A stretch of DNA of 64,000 nucleotides from Plenodomus lindquistii (GCA_025504975.1 JANUWI010000014.1:558001-622000), one strand, 5' to 3'. Shown: positions 50,282-63,580, numbered from the stretch's first letter. Numbers and translations are program-made. Notes: generated from the letters alone by a model not told the origin.

Positions 50282-52518
50282 CTATTCCTCATCCGAGTCG
50301 GTGTCGGTGTCCGTTTCACTCTCGGAATCAACGTCGCCTTCGGTGTCACTTCCACTCGAATCGTCGTTGTTTGCTTGTTTCCGCTTCTTGAGTGGTGCAG
50401 CACCAGTCTTAAGGGAGCGCATTTGGCCAGCAAGGGATTCTGCAGATGAGTCAGTGGATGGGTTTATAAATGTCAGCATGATTGTGGTCAACATACCCTC
50501 GTCTGGTTCGCTAATCTCCTCCTCTTCATCAACCTCCTCCGCTTTGCTGGCATCCTCAACGACCAGAGTGACCTCCATCTTAGTGTCCATACCAATGTAA
50601 CTATCACAGATCATGTGCATGACGAATGTATAGCTGCCGGCTTGAGGTGGCGCGCCAAATTGCATCTTCAACGTCTGAACGTTGTATGTGGGGTTGCCAT
50701 TCTCATCGAGGATTGGCTTGTCGAATGTGGAGAAAGTGAACGGTGGGACTGCGATGCGGCCCTGCTTGCTGTCTGCAAGGAAAATATGCCATCTAGGTGC
50801 GTGATCCCGGGCAAAGTATGGTGCGTGTGCCAAAGGTGGTTGGATGGGCTTCTCGCCCGAGCGATCGTTCTTGCGACCTGTGATGGCCGCAATATCACCT
50901 TCCTCAGGGTCGACGTCAAGCAAGTCTTTGGGGTTGACTTCGGGGACGTCCGTAGCTCCAGATGGTATGAATCGTCCCTTGAGTACGAATTGTACCAAGC
51001 TGCTTGGTGTAACATAACGCTCCCCAACAACCTTGAAGAATGCCTTCTCGACGTGTAGGAAGGGAATTCGCGAAGCCAGGGACATCGCTGTAGCATATTG
51101 CTCTTGTGTGAGGAGCCCGGGAGCGACCACGCGCTTCTGGCGCTGTGCGTCAGGAATGCGTAAGAATTCCTGGATGGTCAGATGGAGTCTTGATCGCTCT
51201 GCCTCGGCTGCCTTGGCGACTGGTGCTGTAAAGTATGGTAGTTGCTCCAAAGGCGATGCATCTGGTCTTAGGGCTTGAATCAAGTTCTGAGAAGTGTGGT
51301 AGGCGGAAAGGACGCCATGGGTACTACCATACGCGAGCGCGATCGCAGTGTAAGCTTCGTTGAGTCGGAGCGCGATAGGGGCGACCTCGAACTTTTCGTC
51401 ATTCAGTGTCTCGTCTTCAAGCTCGATGCGGCCAAGATATGCCCAAAGCAATGTCATGACTTTGCGTCTCCGGCTGTCATCCAAGTCGTCGAGCTTCTGT
51501 CGGTCCTTCTTTGAAAGCGTTTGCGATACGACACTTGAAGAATCAGAGAGAACCTTTTGTTCCAGTTTCGAGAGCCCTTGGTCTGCCTTGTCACCAGCCA
51601 GTACCTCGTGGAATTCTTCTCCGGAGCTCAAGGCACCAATCACACCAGCCTCGCCCTGTTCGTTGTCGTATTCGCGGAAGATCTTGCCAGCGCTCGCAAC
51701 AAGGACTTTCTCCTTTGTTAGCCGTTGGGTACCATACCACCACTTTCCGACTGTGTAAGGCAAGATGACGCCAAGTGCGAGTGCGTAGATGAGCAGAACG
51801 TATTTGCCAGCGCCCTCGGTGACGATCCACTTGGGCAGCGCGATTCCAATGCTGAAACTTTGCTTGCCATCCGGGTGGCCGTATTGCACGTAGTTGTTGC
51901 GAATCTCCTCGTCGGTCAGGGCTTTGAAGGCCTTGGTAACGTCTACCCAGTGATCGTTGATGGACTGTATTGTGATGTTCTTCGAGGCGTCCTCGCGGGC
52001 TTTATCTGGATGCAGTTGTAGAGACAGCTTTCGGTAGTGTTTCTTGATGGCCTTTTCGTCTGCGGACTGAGCGCTCAGTTAGCAAGTACCTCCAGCGCCA
52101 CGTTTTCAGGGGCGGGCTTACTCTAGGCACTCCCAACACCTCATACGGATCCCAGATCTTGGGGACAGTGCGCGCAGTGACGATGATCAGGTACACCATC
52201 ATGGCGTTCATCGTCCACCCTAGCAGCATCAAGATGCCCCTCTTGATCCGGCGCTCCGCCCGCTTCTGCTTCTTGCGCTGTCCCTGGATGAGGTCGGCAT
52301 GTTCGGGGGTGAAGTCGGAGTCTATGCGCGTTCCCGTGTTTTCCAGCTCTGTGAAGCGATTAGCTGACGGCCACGGCAGGCGGCATGGTGGGGCGCGCAC
52401 CTTTGCTCGGTCTCAAAAATGAGATGGTAGTTGGCACCGTGACCAGCGTGGTGATGGTAAGAATAAAGTACGGGAAGAACTGGCCCTGTTCATCGTAATT
52501 GTAGTCGGTTCCAGACAT
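50282..52518 (-). CDS. sec63: ER protein translocation subunit Sec63 (J-domain)
   Basis: Membrane J-protein that recruits Kar2/BiP to the Sec61 translocon. Four exons: 52518-52401, 52348-52122, 52066-50497 and 50439-50282, 690 residues. The last intron (57 nt, GTATGT...CTGCAG) leaves the frame open if unspliced, but its removal restores the EPDEESLAGQM junction. Seen in order: DYNYDEQGQFFPYFILTI (first membrane segment), KRGILMLLGWTMNAMMVYLI, WDPYEVLGVPR, the J-domain helix with LSLQLHPDKA (HPD intact), YALALGVILPYTVGKWWYG (third membrane segment), the two Sec63/Brl domains, and a highly acidic C-terminus (DSESETDTDTDSDEE) known to bind Sec62. Strong call. Confidence 0.96.
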
Positions 52519-53417
52519 CTTGAATGTCTGTCCCTACGGCGAGGGGATGCAAGGCGTAGAGAGTGACGGAAGGAAATCGGGTGTGTTGGCGGGCCCAAAT
52601 CGAGTGGTGTGGAGGTGACGTGTCTCAAATCTGGGGCATCATGCACGAAAAGGGTGGGTGGGCGCGGGCTGAAAGAAAGTCGTGGGCAACAGACGTTCCG
52701 ACTACTGTGTTCTTTCCCGACCTGCAAGTGGCAGCCGCAGGTGAGTGGCTGGTGCAAGCTTGGCGTTTCATCACGTGGCCAGCAAACCTTAAAGTCTACC
52801 TTGGTATGAGTAGGTACATACGTCTTGGGCTCTCTGATCTGTGAGATTTTCTTGGTTGGTTCACGCTATCATACCGTGCATTACATACAGCCTTTCACGT
52901 TATATCGTGAGTGACTACAGAGGGACAGAGCCACAGAGAGCGGGGAAATGGCGACGATGAGGTCATCGACATTGAATTTGTACATGGACTTCTCTTCCCA
53001 ATACAACTAAAAGAATACTTGGTCATTGCCACCTCTAATTCGCAAATACTGCCAACTTAGGTACATGTGTTTCCCCTCGCTCACTATGCAACAACATGGA
53101 GACTAAGAAAAGTAGCCCAAGTGATACGCCGAGAAAACACCGTTTCGTTCAAGATTTGTGGTATACAGGACAAGCATGTCTGCTCTCACCAATTTCGACT
53201 GCGGTCAGGAGTGCTACCACGCAGATCCTTACTCATCTTCAAGAGCCCGAGGCAAGCAAGACACTATGCTCGTGCGAGGCGTGCCTGCGGCAACTTTGGT
53301 ACTGCCGCGGGGAGGTGTGTGGAGAGAGGAGAACGTCCGAGAGTCGCGCGTGTACTGGCACTCCGTCACTCGCGATTCAGGTGTTAGTGTACAGTCAGCT
53401 GGAAGCGTCTGCGGACA
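52519..53417. promoter_or_regulatory. Sec63 upstream region and Pbs2 3' region
   Basis: 0.9 kb without a gene; the half near 52519 should carry the sec63 promoter. Confidence 0.45.
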
Positions 53418-55500
53418 CTACGCTGGGACTTCTGCGGTTTCTAAGGCATTGGTGCCGATGGCCGCTGGGCTTTGCACGGCGTCCAAGGGTGCAGCGTGCA
53501 GAGCAGGCTTCTCAGCGTTCTTCATCTGACCCTTTCTCTTCTTCTCAATGGCACCCTTCACCCAATTGGCGACTTCTTCGTCGTAGACTTTTTCAACAGG
53601 TACAGGCAGTCCGTTGTCGCCAGCTGCCACACCCGGTTCCGCCTCATGTGCAGCTTCGACCTCGTCCTCATTTTCTTCCGTGATCGTCTCAGGTTTGGCA
53701 AGAGGTGCGAGCCATACGTGTTGGAGCAGCATTGCGTAGGTTGGCCGCAAGTTGGGAATCTTGTTCAAGCAACCGCGCACGAAGTTCCGTGCGGCTTCAG
53801 AGTAACCCTCTGCGGGTAGGTCCGGAGGCTCACCGTCGACGATAGCCTAAAAGAGTCAGAAGGAATTCATTGATTAGGGCTTCATCACTTACACTGAGCT
53901 GACTGAAGATGTTGTTGTAGGTTTCAGGAGGGTATGGGTATCTGCCCAGTGCACACTCGATGATGGTGAGACCTAAACTCCAGATGTCGCTCTGTACGCT
54001 GTAGGTGCCACCGCCTGGGTTGGCTCCAGCCTGAGCAATACCACCAGATGAGATTCTTTCCGGAGCCATGTAGCTCTGGCATCCGATATTTGTCTTGGCT
54101 ATACTGGCCACCAGGTTCCCACTCACGCCGAAATCGCAAATCTTGATCTGGCCCTTGGTATTCATTAGGATATTCGTGGGCTTCACATCGCGATGAATGA
54201 TGTTGTGCTCATCCTTCAGCGACTTCAACCCTTGAGTCGTGGCCAAAGTGATCTTACGGAGCACGCCTTCTGGAACACCATCACCATAGATCTTGTCGAT
54301 TGAGCCTCCATCCATGAACTCCATGCATATGTACACGGCGCCTTCTTGGAAGAAGGCACCGTAAAAGTCAACAATGTAGGGTGAGACACAACGATGAAGC
54401 ACGTCCAGCTCCATGATGATAGCAGCGAACTTGGAGTCGTCTAGTTCGAGTCGGACTTCCTTCATGGCCATGACGATGCCAGTCCCGTCGATAGGTTTGC
54501 TTGCGGCGCCGGCGTCATCCTCGAAACCTTGTCGAGCGGGAGAGCCCGGCGCAGCCTTGTTGCCAGCCAGACCTTGGCCAGGCTTGCGCATGCGAGGCCT
54601 GCTATGCCTCACTTTATAGACTGTGCCATAGTTTCCTTTGCCTAGCTCGTCCATTGTGTCAACTTCGTCGAGCGAAATGTTGAACGTGGTGCCGTTTGCG
54701 AATTTTATGCCTGTCGAGCTGAGCTCAGCCTTCTCCTTGAATGTCAAGGTGCCCGTGTCCTTGTTGACGATGTCGGCGTACTTGTCCATCATGCTTTCCT
54801 GTTTGGGTGGTGCTCCTGATGGATCATCGGCCTGTCCAGTGATGTCTCTGAGGTTGAAATTGGGCTTCTTCCTAGGAGCCGGGGCAGCGCCTGGAGCACC
54901 ACCACCAGCATCGGGTAAACCACCAGGCAGCTTCATGGCAGCACGTCGTGCAGCTAGGCCACCGGCAGCAGGACCCGTGCGGCCAGGCACAGCGGGCGCT
55001 GATGCGAAGCTTGGCAATGTAGGCTTTGAAGGCATTGTAGGCATACGAAAGTTGGTGGGCACGCCTCCCGGGTTTCCCATCATTGGCCCACCAGGTGACA
55101 TGGGAGAGCGGGAGTCTGCAGACGGCCCTGGGCTCTGAGGGGGAGGGCCTCGGCCCGGCAGGCCTGTCGGGGGTGCGCCTTTGCGGCCGATGTGAACTGC
55201 CTGTATTCTCGCGAGGATATCCTGAGAAACATTGAGTCCACTCCCTCGGCTGGAGATGGTCGATGTGTTGGGCGGGCGTCGCGCGGCGTTGATGTTGCCC
55301 AGTGGGGTGGACGAGGGCGTCATGCCGGCGGTCGCGCTGGTGGTGGCAGCGGAGCGGGCGGAGGGGCGCTCTGCAGGCCTGGGCGTGGGTGCGACATGGG
55401 CGGCGGGGCTTGAGGGGTCGAGGGGGGACGAGGGCGAGGGACTGCCAAAGGGCGAGTCGTCGTCGTAGTCGGCGTCTGGGGTGGTCAAGGGAGAGGCCAT
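53418..55500 (-). CDS. pbs2: MAP kinase kinase Pbs2 (HOG osmostress pathway)
   Basis: Scaffold MAPKK activating the Hog1 p38-type kinase. Two exons, 55500-53893 and 53846-53418 (46-nt GTAAGT...TTTTAG intron), 678 residues. A long Pro/Ser/Ala-rich N-terminal half is followed by the kinase domain: ELGKGNYGTVYKVRH (Gly loop), VMAMKEVRLELDDSKF (catalytic Lys), MEFMDGGSIDKIY, HRDVKPTNILMN (catalytic loop), KICDFGVSG, SIAKTNIGCQSYMAPERI (activation loop with the Ser/Thr pair at S-I-A-K-T), and SDIWSLGLTIIECALGRYPY. The kinase insert after KVRH (Gly/Pro/Ala-rich) is typical of fungal Pbs2. The C-tail is acidic then basic. It is divergent from the transporter gene. Confidence 0.95.
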
Positions 55501-56570
55501 TGCGACAGCTGCAAGTGGTTGAGGGCGTAGGCCGCTGCGGTATGGCGGGGTACTCCGGGGAGTGGAGCAGCGAGGGCAAGGCAGCAGTCAGCAGTCAGTC
55601 GTGGTGGTGAAGAGGCAGAATCGTAGATGTCGTGGTGCAAAAGTGCGGCGGAAAGGCCACCAAGCAGCTATGGGCGGCGATGTCAGTGGGGCGTGGAGAA
55701 GTGTGGTCGAGGTGCAGAGAGGAGTGGGCTGTGGCGCACCGGTTCTCCGATGTCAGTGACGTGACTGCACGTACAGCAGAGTACAAGTACGGTAGAGGAC
55801 AGGCCAGGCGAGGCGGGGCGAGGCAGGGCGAGGCAGGGCGAGACAAGGTCCAATTGTGATTTCACCACCGGCCTAGGGGAGTGGTTCTTGCTCCGCGCAG
55901 GAATAGAGTAAGCCTGCTTTGCACCCTCGCCATGGCAGCGCAGTCGGGTCAAGCGAGACACGGTATCATGCGAGTGGGAACGACGCAGCAGGATGCGGTA
56001 ATGGACGCAGCTCAAAGGTGTACCGCCCGTCGTCACGGCGCCAATGGCCGATGAGCCCGCCGCCGCCCGATGCCCTGCGCACAGCGGCGCACGCCAGTCG
56101 TCGGCCAGATCTGCATTGCGTTGCAGCGCCAGAGACGAAACGGGGCCCTCCCAAGAAAGCGCGCGAGGCCATCTGCTCGATGCAGCACTAGCGCCTGGCG
56201 CACCATTCAAGATGCGCCATTCAATCACAGGGTGTAGCTTGGCTGCGTGCTGCGCGCAGCCTGCTGTGTGCTGTGTGCTGTGTGCTGTTGGACAGAGCGC
56301 GGCTGTTGCTAGACTCCCTCGATAGTTTTCCCTATCTCCCAACCGCCAACCGCCGCAATGGCCGCGCGCACTGTCTCCATTGCCCAGCCGGCGCTGCCCT
56401 AATCTCCCAAACAAACCTGCCTCGACTGCGCCTGCAAAGTTGCGGCGCGCTCCGCCGTGCTGTGACGTCGCCCTCCTAAACCACGTCCTGAAACACGACG
56501 CCCGACGCTTCACAACACCTGCTGTTTTCCCCCGTCCGTCGCTCCTCCCAATCACTGCGGGCCTCGCACC
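55501..56570. promoter_or_regulatory. Divergent promoter of pbs2 and the AEC transporter
   Basis: 1.07 kb without a gene. Contains a triple 10-bp GC-rich repeat (55810-55839) and a GTGTGCT short tandem run near 56263-56288. Confidence 0.5.
55810..55839 (+). repeat. Triple GAGGC(A/G)GGGC repeat
   Basis: Three 10-bp GC-rich units in tandem in the pbs2/transporter intergenic region; the first differs at one base. Confidence 0.8.
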
Positions 56571-58397
56571 ATGCCCTTCTTCACGGCGCCCCAGGCCTTG
56601 CGCCTGCGCAATCTCCAGTCTACCTCCTCTGACTTTGCCGCCATGGCTGCGCCATCCTACGACTACCGCGATAATGGCGGCTTCATGCAAGTCTTCAAGA
56701 ACAAGCACTCGTCGCATCCCGACTTCGCAAATCTTACTCTGCTCGTCTTCGAGGCCGTCATGGAAGTCGTCTGCGTCAGTCTGCCTGGCTATGTCGTTGC
56801 ACGAATGGGCCAATTCGATGCAGACAACCAAAAGTTCCTCGCCAACCTCAACACGCAGCTCTTCACTCCATGTCTTAGTCAGTGCCTCTGACAAGTGACG
56901 CAACTTGAACCACAGCTGACCCATGTCCAAGTCTTCACAAAGCTGGCATCGCAATTGAATGCAGAAAAGCTGGCTGAACTCGCCGTCATTCCCGTCATCT
57001 TCATTGTGCAGACGCTCATCTCCTACCTTGCGGCGCTGGTAGTATCACGAATGTTTGGCTTCAAGAAGCGCGCATCCAACTTCGTCGTGGCCATGGCGGT
57101 ATGGCATACCAGTCGCGTACAACCTTGCCACGGCCGCTGACACCTGCAGGTCTTTGGAAATTCCAATTCGCTACCCATCTCCCTCGTCATATCGCTATCG
57201 AAAACACTCTCCGGCCTTCATTGGGACAAGATTCCCGGCGACAACGACAACGAAGTCGGCGCACGCGGCATTCTCTATCTGCTCATCTTTCAGCAACTGG
57301 GGCAATTGGTCAGGTGGACTTGGGGCTTCAACGTGCTATTGGCGCCTGCAGACACCTACAGCGAGGAGGATGGCGGCAAGAACCGCGCCCTAGAAAACGG
57401 CGAATACAGCGAAGAGGAGGCTCAACGCCTGCTCGATGATTCCCATTCCGACTATGAGTCAGGCAACGTCACGAGTTACGCCACTTCTGCCGACTCAAGC
57501 GAGTCCAGCTCTCTGTTTGACCGCGAGGACGCCCAAACTACAACCGACTTCATTACACCGACAAACGGCAACGCTGTGATACGAGGAACGGGAGACATGA
57601 ACCCAGATGCCAATGGAAGTCTCGCAAATGGAGCTCTGAAGGGCGCTCTTGAAGCACACAAGAGAAGCCAGATTCCCAAAGGCATCAAAGGGTGGCCTGC
57701 GCGGACCAAATTGGCAATTCAGAATGCAGCCAAGTCGGTTTCGGGTGCGTTCTCTCGTGCTGGTAGCAGTGTCTTCCAGGCCCTACCCACGTGGATGCAG
57801 AAGTTTCTGTCCAGAATCGGCGCAGCATTGTCCAGGTTCTTCAAGGGCGTATGGGCATTCATGAACCCACCTCTCTGGGCCATGTTGATCGCCATCATCG
57901 TGGCCTCGGTCCCTGCCCTGCAACATCTGTTCTTCGACCCAGGCACCTTTGTGAGCAACTCGGTCACTCGCGCAGTGGCTCAAAGTGGACAGGTCGCAGT
58001 TCCACTCATCTTGGTTGTGCTGGGAGCCAACCTCGCACGCAACACGCTTCCAAAGGAGGACCAGCATTCCATGGAGGATCCCAAAGTTGAAAAGAAGCTC
58101 GTTATTGCGTCACTCATCAGCCGCATGCTCATTCCTACGATCCTGATGGCACCTATGCTGGCCTTGACTGCGAAATATGTTCCAGTCAGTATTCTGGACG
58201 ATCCCATCTTCATCATTGTGTGCTTCCTTCTAAGTGGCGCCCCCACGGCGCTGCAGTTGGCTCAGATTTGCCAGATTAACAACGTGTACATGGGCTCCAT
58301 GTCCAAGATCTTGTTCCAGAGTTACGTTGTATGGATCCTGCCTTCGACCCTGCTTTTGGTCATGCTCGCTCTAGAGACTGTGGAATGGGCACAGTGA
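56571..58397 (+). CDS. Auxin efflux carrier (AEC) family membrane transporter
   Basis: Three exons, 56571-56877, 56932-57098 and 57150-58397, GT-AG introns in phase, 573 residues. The N-terminal five-helix half includes LTLLVFEAVMEVVCVSLPGY, TPCLIFTKLASQLNAEKLAE and VFGNSNSLPISLVISLSKTL, the AEC signature. A roughly 200-residue hydrophilic, Ser/Asp/Glu-rich loop follows, and the second half includes PPLWAMLIAIIVASVPALQH, PLILVVLGANLARNTLPKE and LSGAPTALQLAQICQIN. Fungal members (Ecm3-like) sit in ER or other endomembranes; substrate unknown. A second in-frame ATG at 56643 is possible as start. Confidence 0.93.
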
Positions 58398-59103
58398 GAT
58401 TTCGATTGTTGGAAGAGGAGATGTTGATTGGATTGTATGTACGATAGGCCAAATGGAAATGGAACGACCGTTTGATCACGGTTCGAGTTTGAGTATCACA
58501 GCGAGGTGTTTGGGCGTTTTGTTTATACAGCATGTGTACTTGTCGCGAAACAAGATAGGTAGTAGAGCAAGCACAACAAAATAAGTATAGCAATTAATTC
58601 ATCTGCAAACCAGTGGATACTAATAGTCGTACGTGTACCGACATCATTCCCTCCCACGATGCCCACTTGAGAGCTCTTACAGGTTTCTTTGCTTCCCTCT
58701 GTTACAAGCTCTGACGTAGATCGCCAAGGGTACCATCAGACAACAAACCGTAATCGAGGCCGCCACCCACCCAGCAAGGACTCTCCCTCTCCCGAATCTT
58801 AGAGAAAAAATCCATCAACCCTCCTTCACCTCGACGAAAACATCCCTCGACTCATCGGAGTGACCAATTCGGAGTTCACTCACTGCCCCTCCAATCGTCT
58901 TGGCACGTGCTCCCTCTAGCTCCTGCCCACCTTTTAGTGTACCTTGATCACACCTGCCGCGAACACCAGACATTGCTACTTTTACGCTGGAAAACGGCTA
59001 TTGTCAAACTCTTTTACTCGCCAAACGTGAAGGGTCTGGACTACTACCGCAGCGAGCTTGCTGACTCTGCGCAACACCATCACCCCGGTGCACGTCAAGG
59101 ATC
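58398..59103. other. Intergenic, choline kinase promoter
   Basis: 3' region of the transporter and promoter of the next gene; the last 250 bases are CT-rich. No other feature. Confidence 0.45.
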
Positions 59104-62069
59104 ATGGCTTCCACCAATGGGCAGGCAGAGGTGCCCGACGGCCTGAACCCAAGCTCATCGACCGCACGCGACCAAGCTGCAGGTGGGAGCACGTCACCGC
59201 ATGCTAAAGGTTCGTCCATCCTTCCCAATTGATTTCCATGTTCTTGGCTTGGCATCATTCTGCTCGACGTCCCAAAAGCCACCATCATGATCAGAGTGTG
59301 CCAGTTAGACCAGGCTCAGCTTGCGGTTGCCCGTCAGGAGACCAAGATGTCACAATCGATACATGTGCGGCTTGCTCCAGTGTAGCTAGAGCTGAGTCTC
59401 AGATCTACAGGCCATTCAATTGTCTGTTCCTGGCTGGTACGCGCCTGTAGATGAGCTACTAAATCATGCGCTCCCAATATTTTGACAGGCAACATCTGCT
59501 TATACCCACTCCACAGTTGTTACTTTCCCTGACGAAAGTATATCGCCTTTGATGATTGCTAAGAGTAAAGACCTCGAGCAAAAAGACTACCTGGATCTTG
59601 ACAAGACTACCAGGCAGTACAGTGCAAGTTTAAGCCGCAAGCGACTATCTGGAAGACCATCTGTTGAGCGTTTGGGCTCCTTCAAGCCCCAAAGTGCTGA
59701 CGGAAACCCATCACTAAACTCTCTCTTGTCAAACAGTTCGACCGAGAACCTCTCCGATAACCACCATGCCCACGACAATCTCCTGAAGCAAGTTGGTAAC
59801 TGGCTCAAGCAGGAGCGCCAGAGACGTCACGCCAGGAGAGCAAAAAGGAAAGCTGGCAAAGAATCTTCTCACGACTCAGAACCTGTAGTCGATCCTGAAG
59901 CGCAACAAGCTGCTGGACAGCGAGGAAGGACCGGTTCCGAGTCTTCGCAAGAAGGCTCTGTGGCACTTGATCAATTGGCGCAAATCTTGGAAAAGACCTT
60001 GTCTATCAAGCCAGCTGAGGCGAGGAAGCGTACCCAGCATATACGCAGGCTATCAACAGGACTGAAGAGACACTCCGCGATATCAAATGAGTCGGACTAC
60101 TTTGATTCGGTCGATCAGCTTGTGCCTGGCTGCGACGCTGTTTTGGACAACTCCAAGACCATGGCCTACAGTGTTGATGAACCCTCAGCTGAGCCTCAAA
60201 CCGCAGACTCCGAGAAGCGGGCGCGAAAGGAGAGGAAGGCTTGGACCGACTTCCGCTACGAGATCCTTCGTCTTATTCACACCTTGAAGCTGAAGGGATG
60301 GCGAAAGGTTGCCATGGAGCAGAGCAACGAGATTGATGTCCAGAGATTGAGTGGCGCGCTGACCAACGCCGTCTATGTTGTTTCGCCGCCCAAGAACATT
60401 CGCACCCATGAAGAGCATGGCGATGGCACTCCCAAACCCAAGAACCCGCCTCCGTAAGATCTAATATTCCTGTTTGCAACGCAACACTAGCTAATAAGTT
60501 GAAGAAAGCTATTACTGCGCGTGTACGGTTTACAGGCAGACCACTTGATTGACCGCGAATCTGAGTTGCAAATCTTGACACGACTTGCGCGCAAACGTAT
60601 TGGCCCTCGTCTACTCGGAACCTTCAAAAATGGTCGTTTCGAAGAGTTCCTCAATGCGAAGCCCCTCACCGCCAAAGAGCTGCGCAACATGGAGACCTCG
60701 ATCCAAATTTCCAAGCGCATGAGAGAGCTGCATGAGGGTATTGACCTCTTGAAACACGAGCGCGAAGCTGGCCCCTTTGTCTGGCAGAACTGGGACAAGT
60801 GGGTTGACCGCTGTGAGCAGGTCGTCACTTGGCTCGATGAGCAAGTTCGTGAGAGCAATAAGAGTGAGAATCTGTCAGACGCAGACAAGTGGAAGCAGCG
60901 AGGCTTTGTATGTGGCATGGAATGGCCGATCTTCCGACAGACTGTCGATAAGTACAGGAGATGGTTGGAAGAACAGTACGGAGGTCTTGACAAGATCAAT
61001 GAGCGTATGGTGTTCTCGCATAACGACGTAAGGTTTTCTTCGGCGCATACGTTTCCAGCAACTGACAGCACTATGCGATAGACTCAATATGGAAACATCC
61101 TCCGAATGATGCCAGAGGGCGAATCGCCTCTTCTACTACCAGCCAACCAACACAAGCAGCTTGTGGTCATCGATTTCGAATACGCAAACGCCAATTTGCC
61201 TGGCCTCGAATTTGCCAATCACTTTGTAAGCCGTTATCTCATTGAATCAAGCTGGCGTTCTCACCTCAGCATTAACAACCTTTGTCTTTGCATACAACTG
61301 ATCTTCATAGACCGAATGGACCTATAATTACCACGATGCAGAAGCTAGCTGGCGGTGCAACGAAAAGTACTACCCAACCGTTGAAGAACAGCATCGTTTT
61401 ATTCGCGCGTACCTCACCCACACACCCTCTTATAAGGCAGCTGGCGGATACACTTCCAATCCCGCAACACCTCATCTTGGACCCCTTCCGACATCGGGCA
61501 GTACGACAGCGCTGGCTGCCACTGCCGCCCCTACATCCATCTCAGCATTCATGCTCGACTCCCGCGCACCACCTGGCGAAAAGTTCCAGGAACAAGAGGC
61601 CATCGCCGAACGCCAGACCGAAGAAGAAGTCCGCCGCCTCCTCGCCGAAACCAAGCTCTGGCGCCTCGCAAACTCCGCTATGTGGGTAGCCTGGGGCATC
61701 GTGCAAGCGCATATTCCTGGCATGCCCGACTTTGAAGCCCAAGAGAAAGAAGCGGCACAGAACATGGACGCTAATGCCGCCATGCTCGAAGGAGCAACAG
61801 CAGAGATCAAGGCTGTAGCCGAAGCTGCTGAAGAGAAGGACCAGGACGGCATCGTGAGTTCAGAAAAGGCGGAGAAAGAGGGTGATGCGCGTGCGCAGGA
61901 GGAAGATGCTGACCTATTCAAGAAGCAGGATGAGGAAGAATTCGACTACTTGTCGTATGCTAACGATAGGGCTCTTTTTGTGTGGGGCGATGCGCTAAGG
62001 ATGGGGATTGTGAAGGCAGAGGATTTGCCCGAGGAGTTGAGACAGAGGGTGAAGATTGTGGAATACTAG
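59104..62069 (+). CDS. Choline/ethanolamine kinase with long N- and C-terminal extensions
   Basis: First enzyme of the CDP-choline/CDP-ethanolamine (Kennedy) pathway, cytosolic. Clear exons are 59489-60453, 60505-61027, 61082-61225 and 61311-62069, all in phase. The start (59104, MASTNGQAEVPDG) and one or two small 5' exons before 59489 are not resolved. A roughly 240-residue disordered N-part is Ser/Arg-rich. The kinase part has LKLKGWRKVAME, LSGALTNAVYVVSPP, KLLLRVYGLQADHLIDRESE, VFSHNDTQYGNILRM (Brenner motif with catalytic Asp) and VVIDFEYANANLPGLEFANHF. The end contains about 160 residues of charged, Ala/Glu-rich insertion and tail around WVAWGIVQA. Choline against ethanolamine preference cannot be read. 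Confidence 0.93.
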
Positions 62070-62771
62070 GCAAGGAAGGTCGTACAATACTGAGAAGATG
62101 GTGTGGACAGAGGAAATTCTCGCCAGACTTAATGACTTGTCAGGCTGGGCGTTGCATATTTGCCCCAGTGCTCTATATGCAACACGAGATACGTCAACAA
62201 ATCTCGCCAAGAATTTCGCTCAACTTCGAGATCTGAATTGAGTTTATATAGAAGTTGTAAATATACCAAGCAAGCACGTCTAGGCGTTCTCATTCATGTC
62301 AACAGTGCAGACCTTCATCACAGCAAGAAGCATCAACCAAGTGGACAGATCCCATGTATGAACAGCGGTTACTTACCATCAGAGCAGCGTAAAGCAGACA
62401 TCACCAACACGACGACGGAGCACCTTTCGAGTTTGAAGAAACCAGCGCTCATCAGTGTTCAAATCATTGCGTGTCCCAGTAATATGAAGTAATAGTGTGT
62501 ATTTTGAATAATGACGAGTAACCACCACTGACCCAGTACAGGCAGCGAAGAAGCTCTCGGAAGAAAGTAAAGGTATCTATCTAGACTCTACCAATCCGCA
62601 GTCCCATAGGTATATATCCCCACCCCATGCCATCCCACCTCCTCACCACCGGAACACAGAACCGGTCGGTTCCTCCATCTCCCCCCCAAAACCCCAGCAG
62701 AAAAAAAAAGAAAAAGAAAACGCCAGTAAAATGCCCAAAACAACGCTCGCACACGCACACGACGACCAAAC
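62070..62771. other. Intergenic between convergent genes
   Basis: No gene; an A-rich tract lies at about 62701-62720. Confidence 0.5.
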
Positions 62772-63580
62772 CTAAGCATAAAACCAATACTGCGCACTAT
62801 ACTCCACCGTAAAGCTCCCCGCCACACCCTCACACGTCTTGGGCGCCACACCCCCGGCCGTCTGCACACGGTACACTTCCTTGTAGTCACCCTCAACAGC
62901 ACTCAACTTCAACCACGGCACACTGCCCAACCCATTCGCTCCCACCGCCGCACCAACCGGCGCCGCGCTCTTGACGATATCCGGCTTCGCCATGACGTAT
63001 CCGAAATCCGCATTCGCCGTTTTCAAATTAAACATGGGCACGCCAGCAGCGGTGAATTCGTGGTGGCCCGATATACGCTTTTCCGCCTCTGGAGCAGTGG
63101 GGATGGCGTAGTTGAGCGCGAGGCTGGTTATGTCGCCCAGGACGCGCGTGTTGAGGCGTGCGGCGTCGCAGGTGGCGTTGAAGAGGGTTGCGATTGCGCC
63201 GGTTGCTTTTGGGGTTTCGGTTGCGGCGGCGGAGGCGCAGGTGTAGTTTTGGGTGCCGCGGCCGAGGGCGATGTGGCGGAGGGTGAGGCCGGATGAGATG
63301 GGGGCGAGGGGGGTGGGGGCTGGGAACGGCAGTCAGTATATGTTTGTACTTGTTTTGGTGGGGGGTGGGGGTATGTACCTGTGGGCAAAACTACGTTTGT
63401 GAGATCACAGAGGGAGTTTGTAGAGGCGAGTTGGGAGAGGATGCCGGCGGGGATGTTGGCGCGGGGGATGATGTTGGTTATTGAGTCGAGGAGTTGGGTT
63501 GTGCGTGTTGGAGCGGCGAGGAGTGTGGTTGGTGCGAGGGCCAGGATGAGGCTGAGGGTGGAGGAGGTGGTGAAGAGCAT
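62772..63580 (-). CDS. Secreted DUF3455 family protein
   Basis: Two exons, 63580-63379 and 63319-62772 (59-nt GTACAT...CCCAG intron), 249 residues, phases exact. Signal peptide (MLFTTSSTLSLILALAPTTL then LAAP). The mature part has IALGRGTQNYTCASA (the family hallmark), ATLFNATCDAARLN, SGHHEFTAAGVPMFNL, SVPWLKLSAVEGD, VYRVQTAGGVAPKTCEG and the end VEYSAQYWFYA. Fungal members are often mislabelled malate dehydrogenase; the real function is unknown. The ATG at 63580 gives the clean signal peptide; an upstream in-frame ATG would add 17 residues. Confidence 0.9.
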
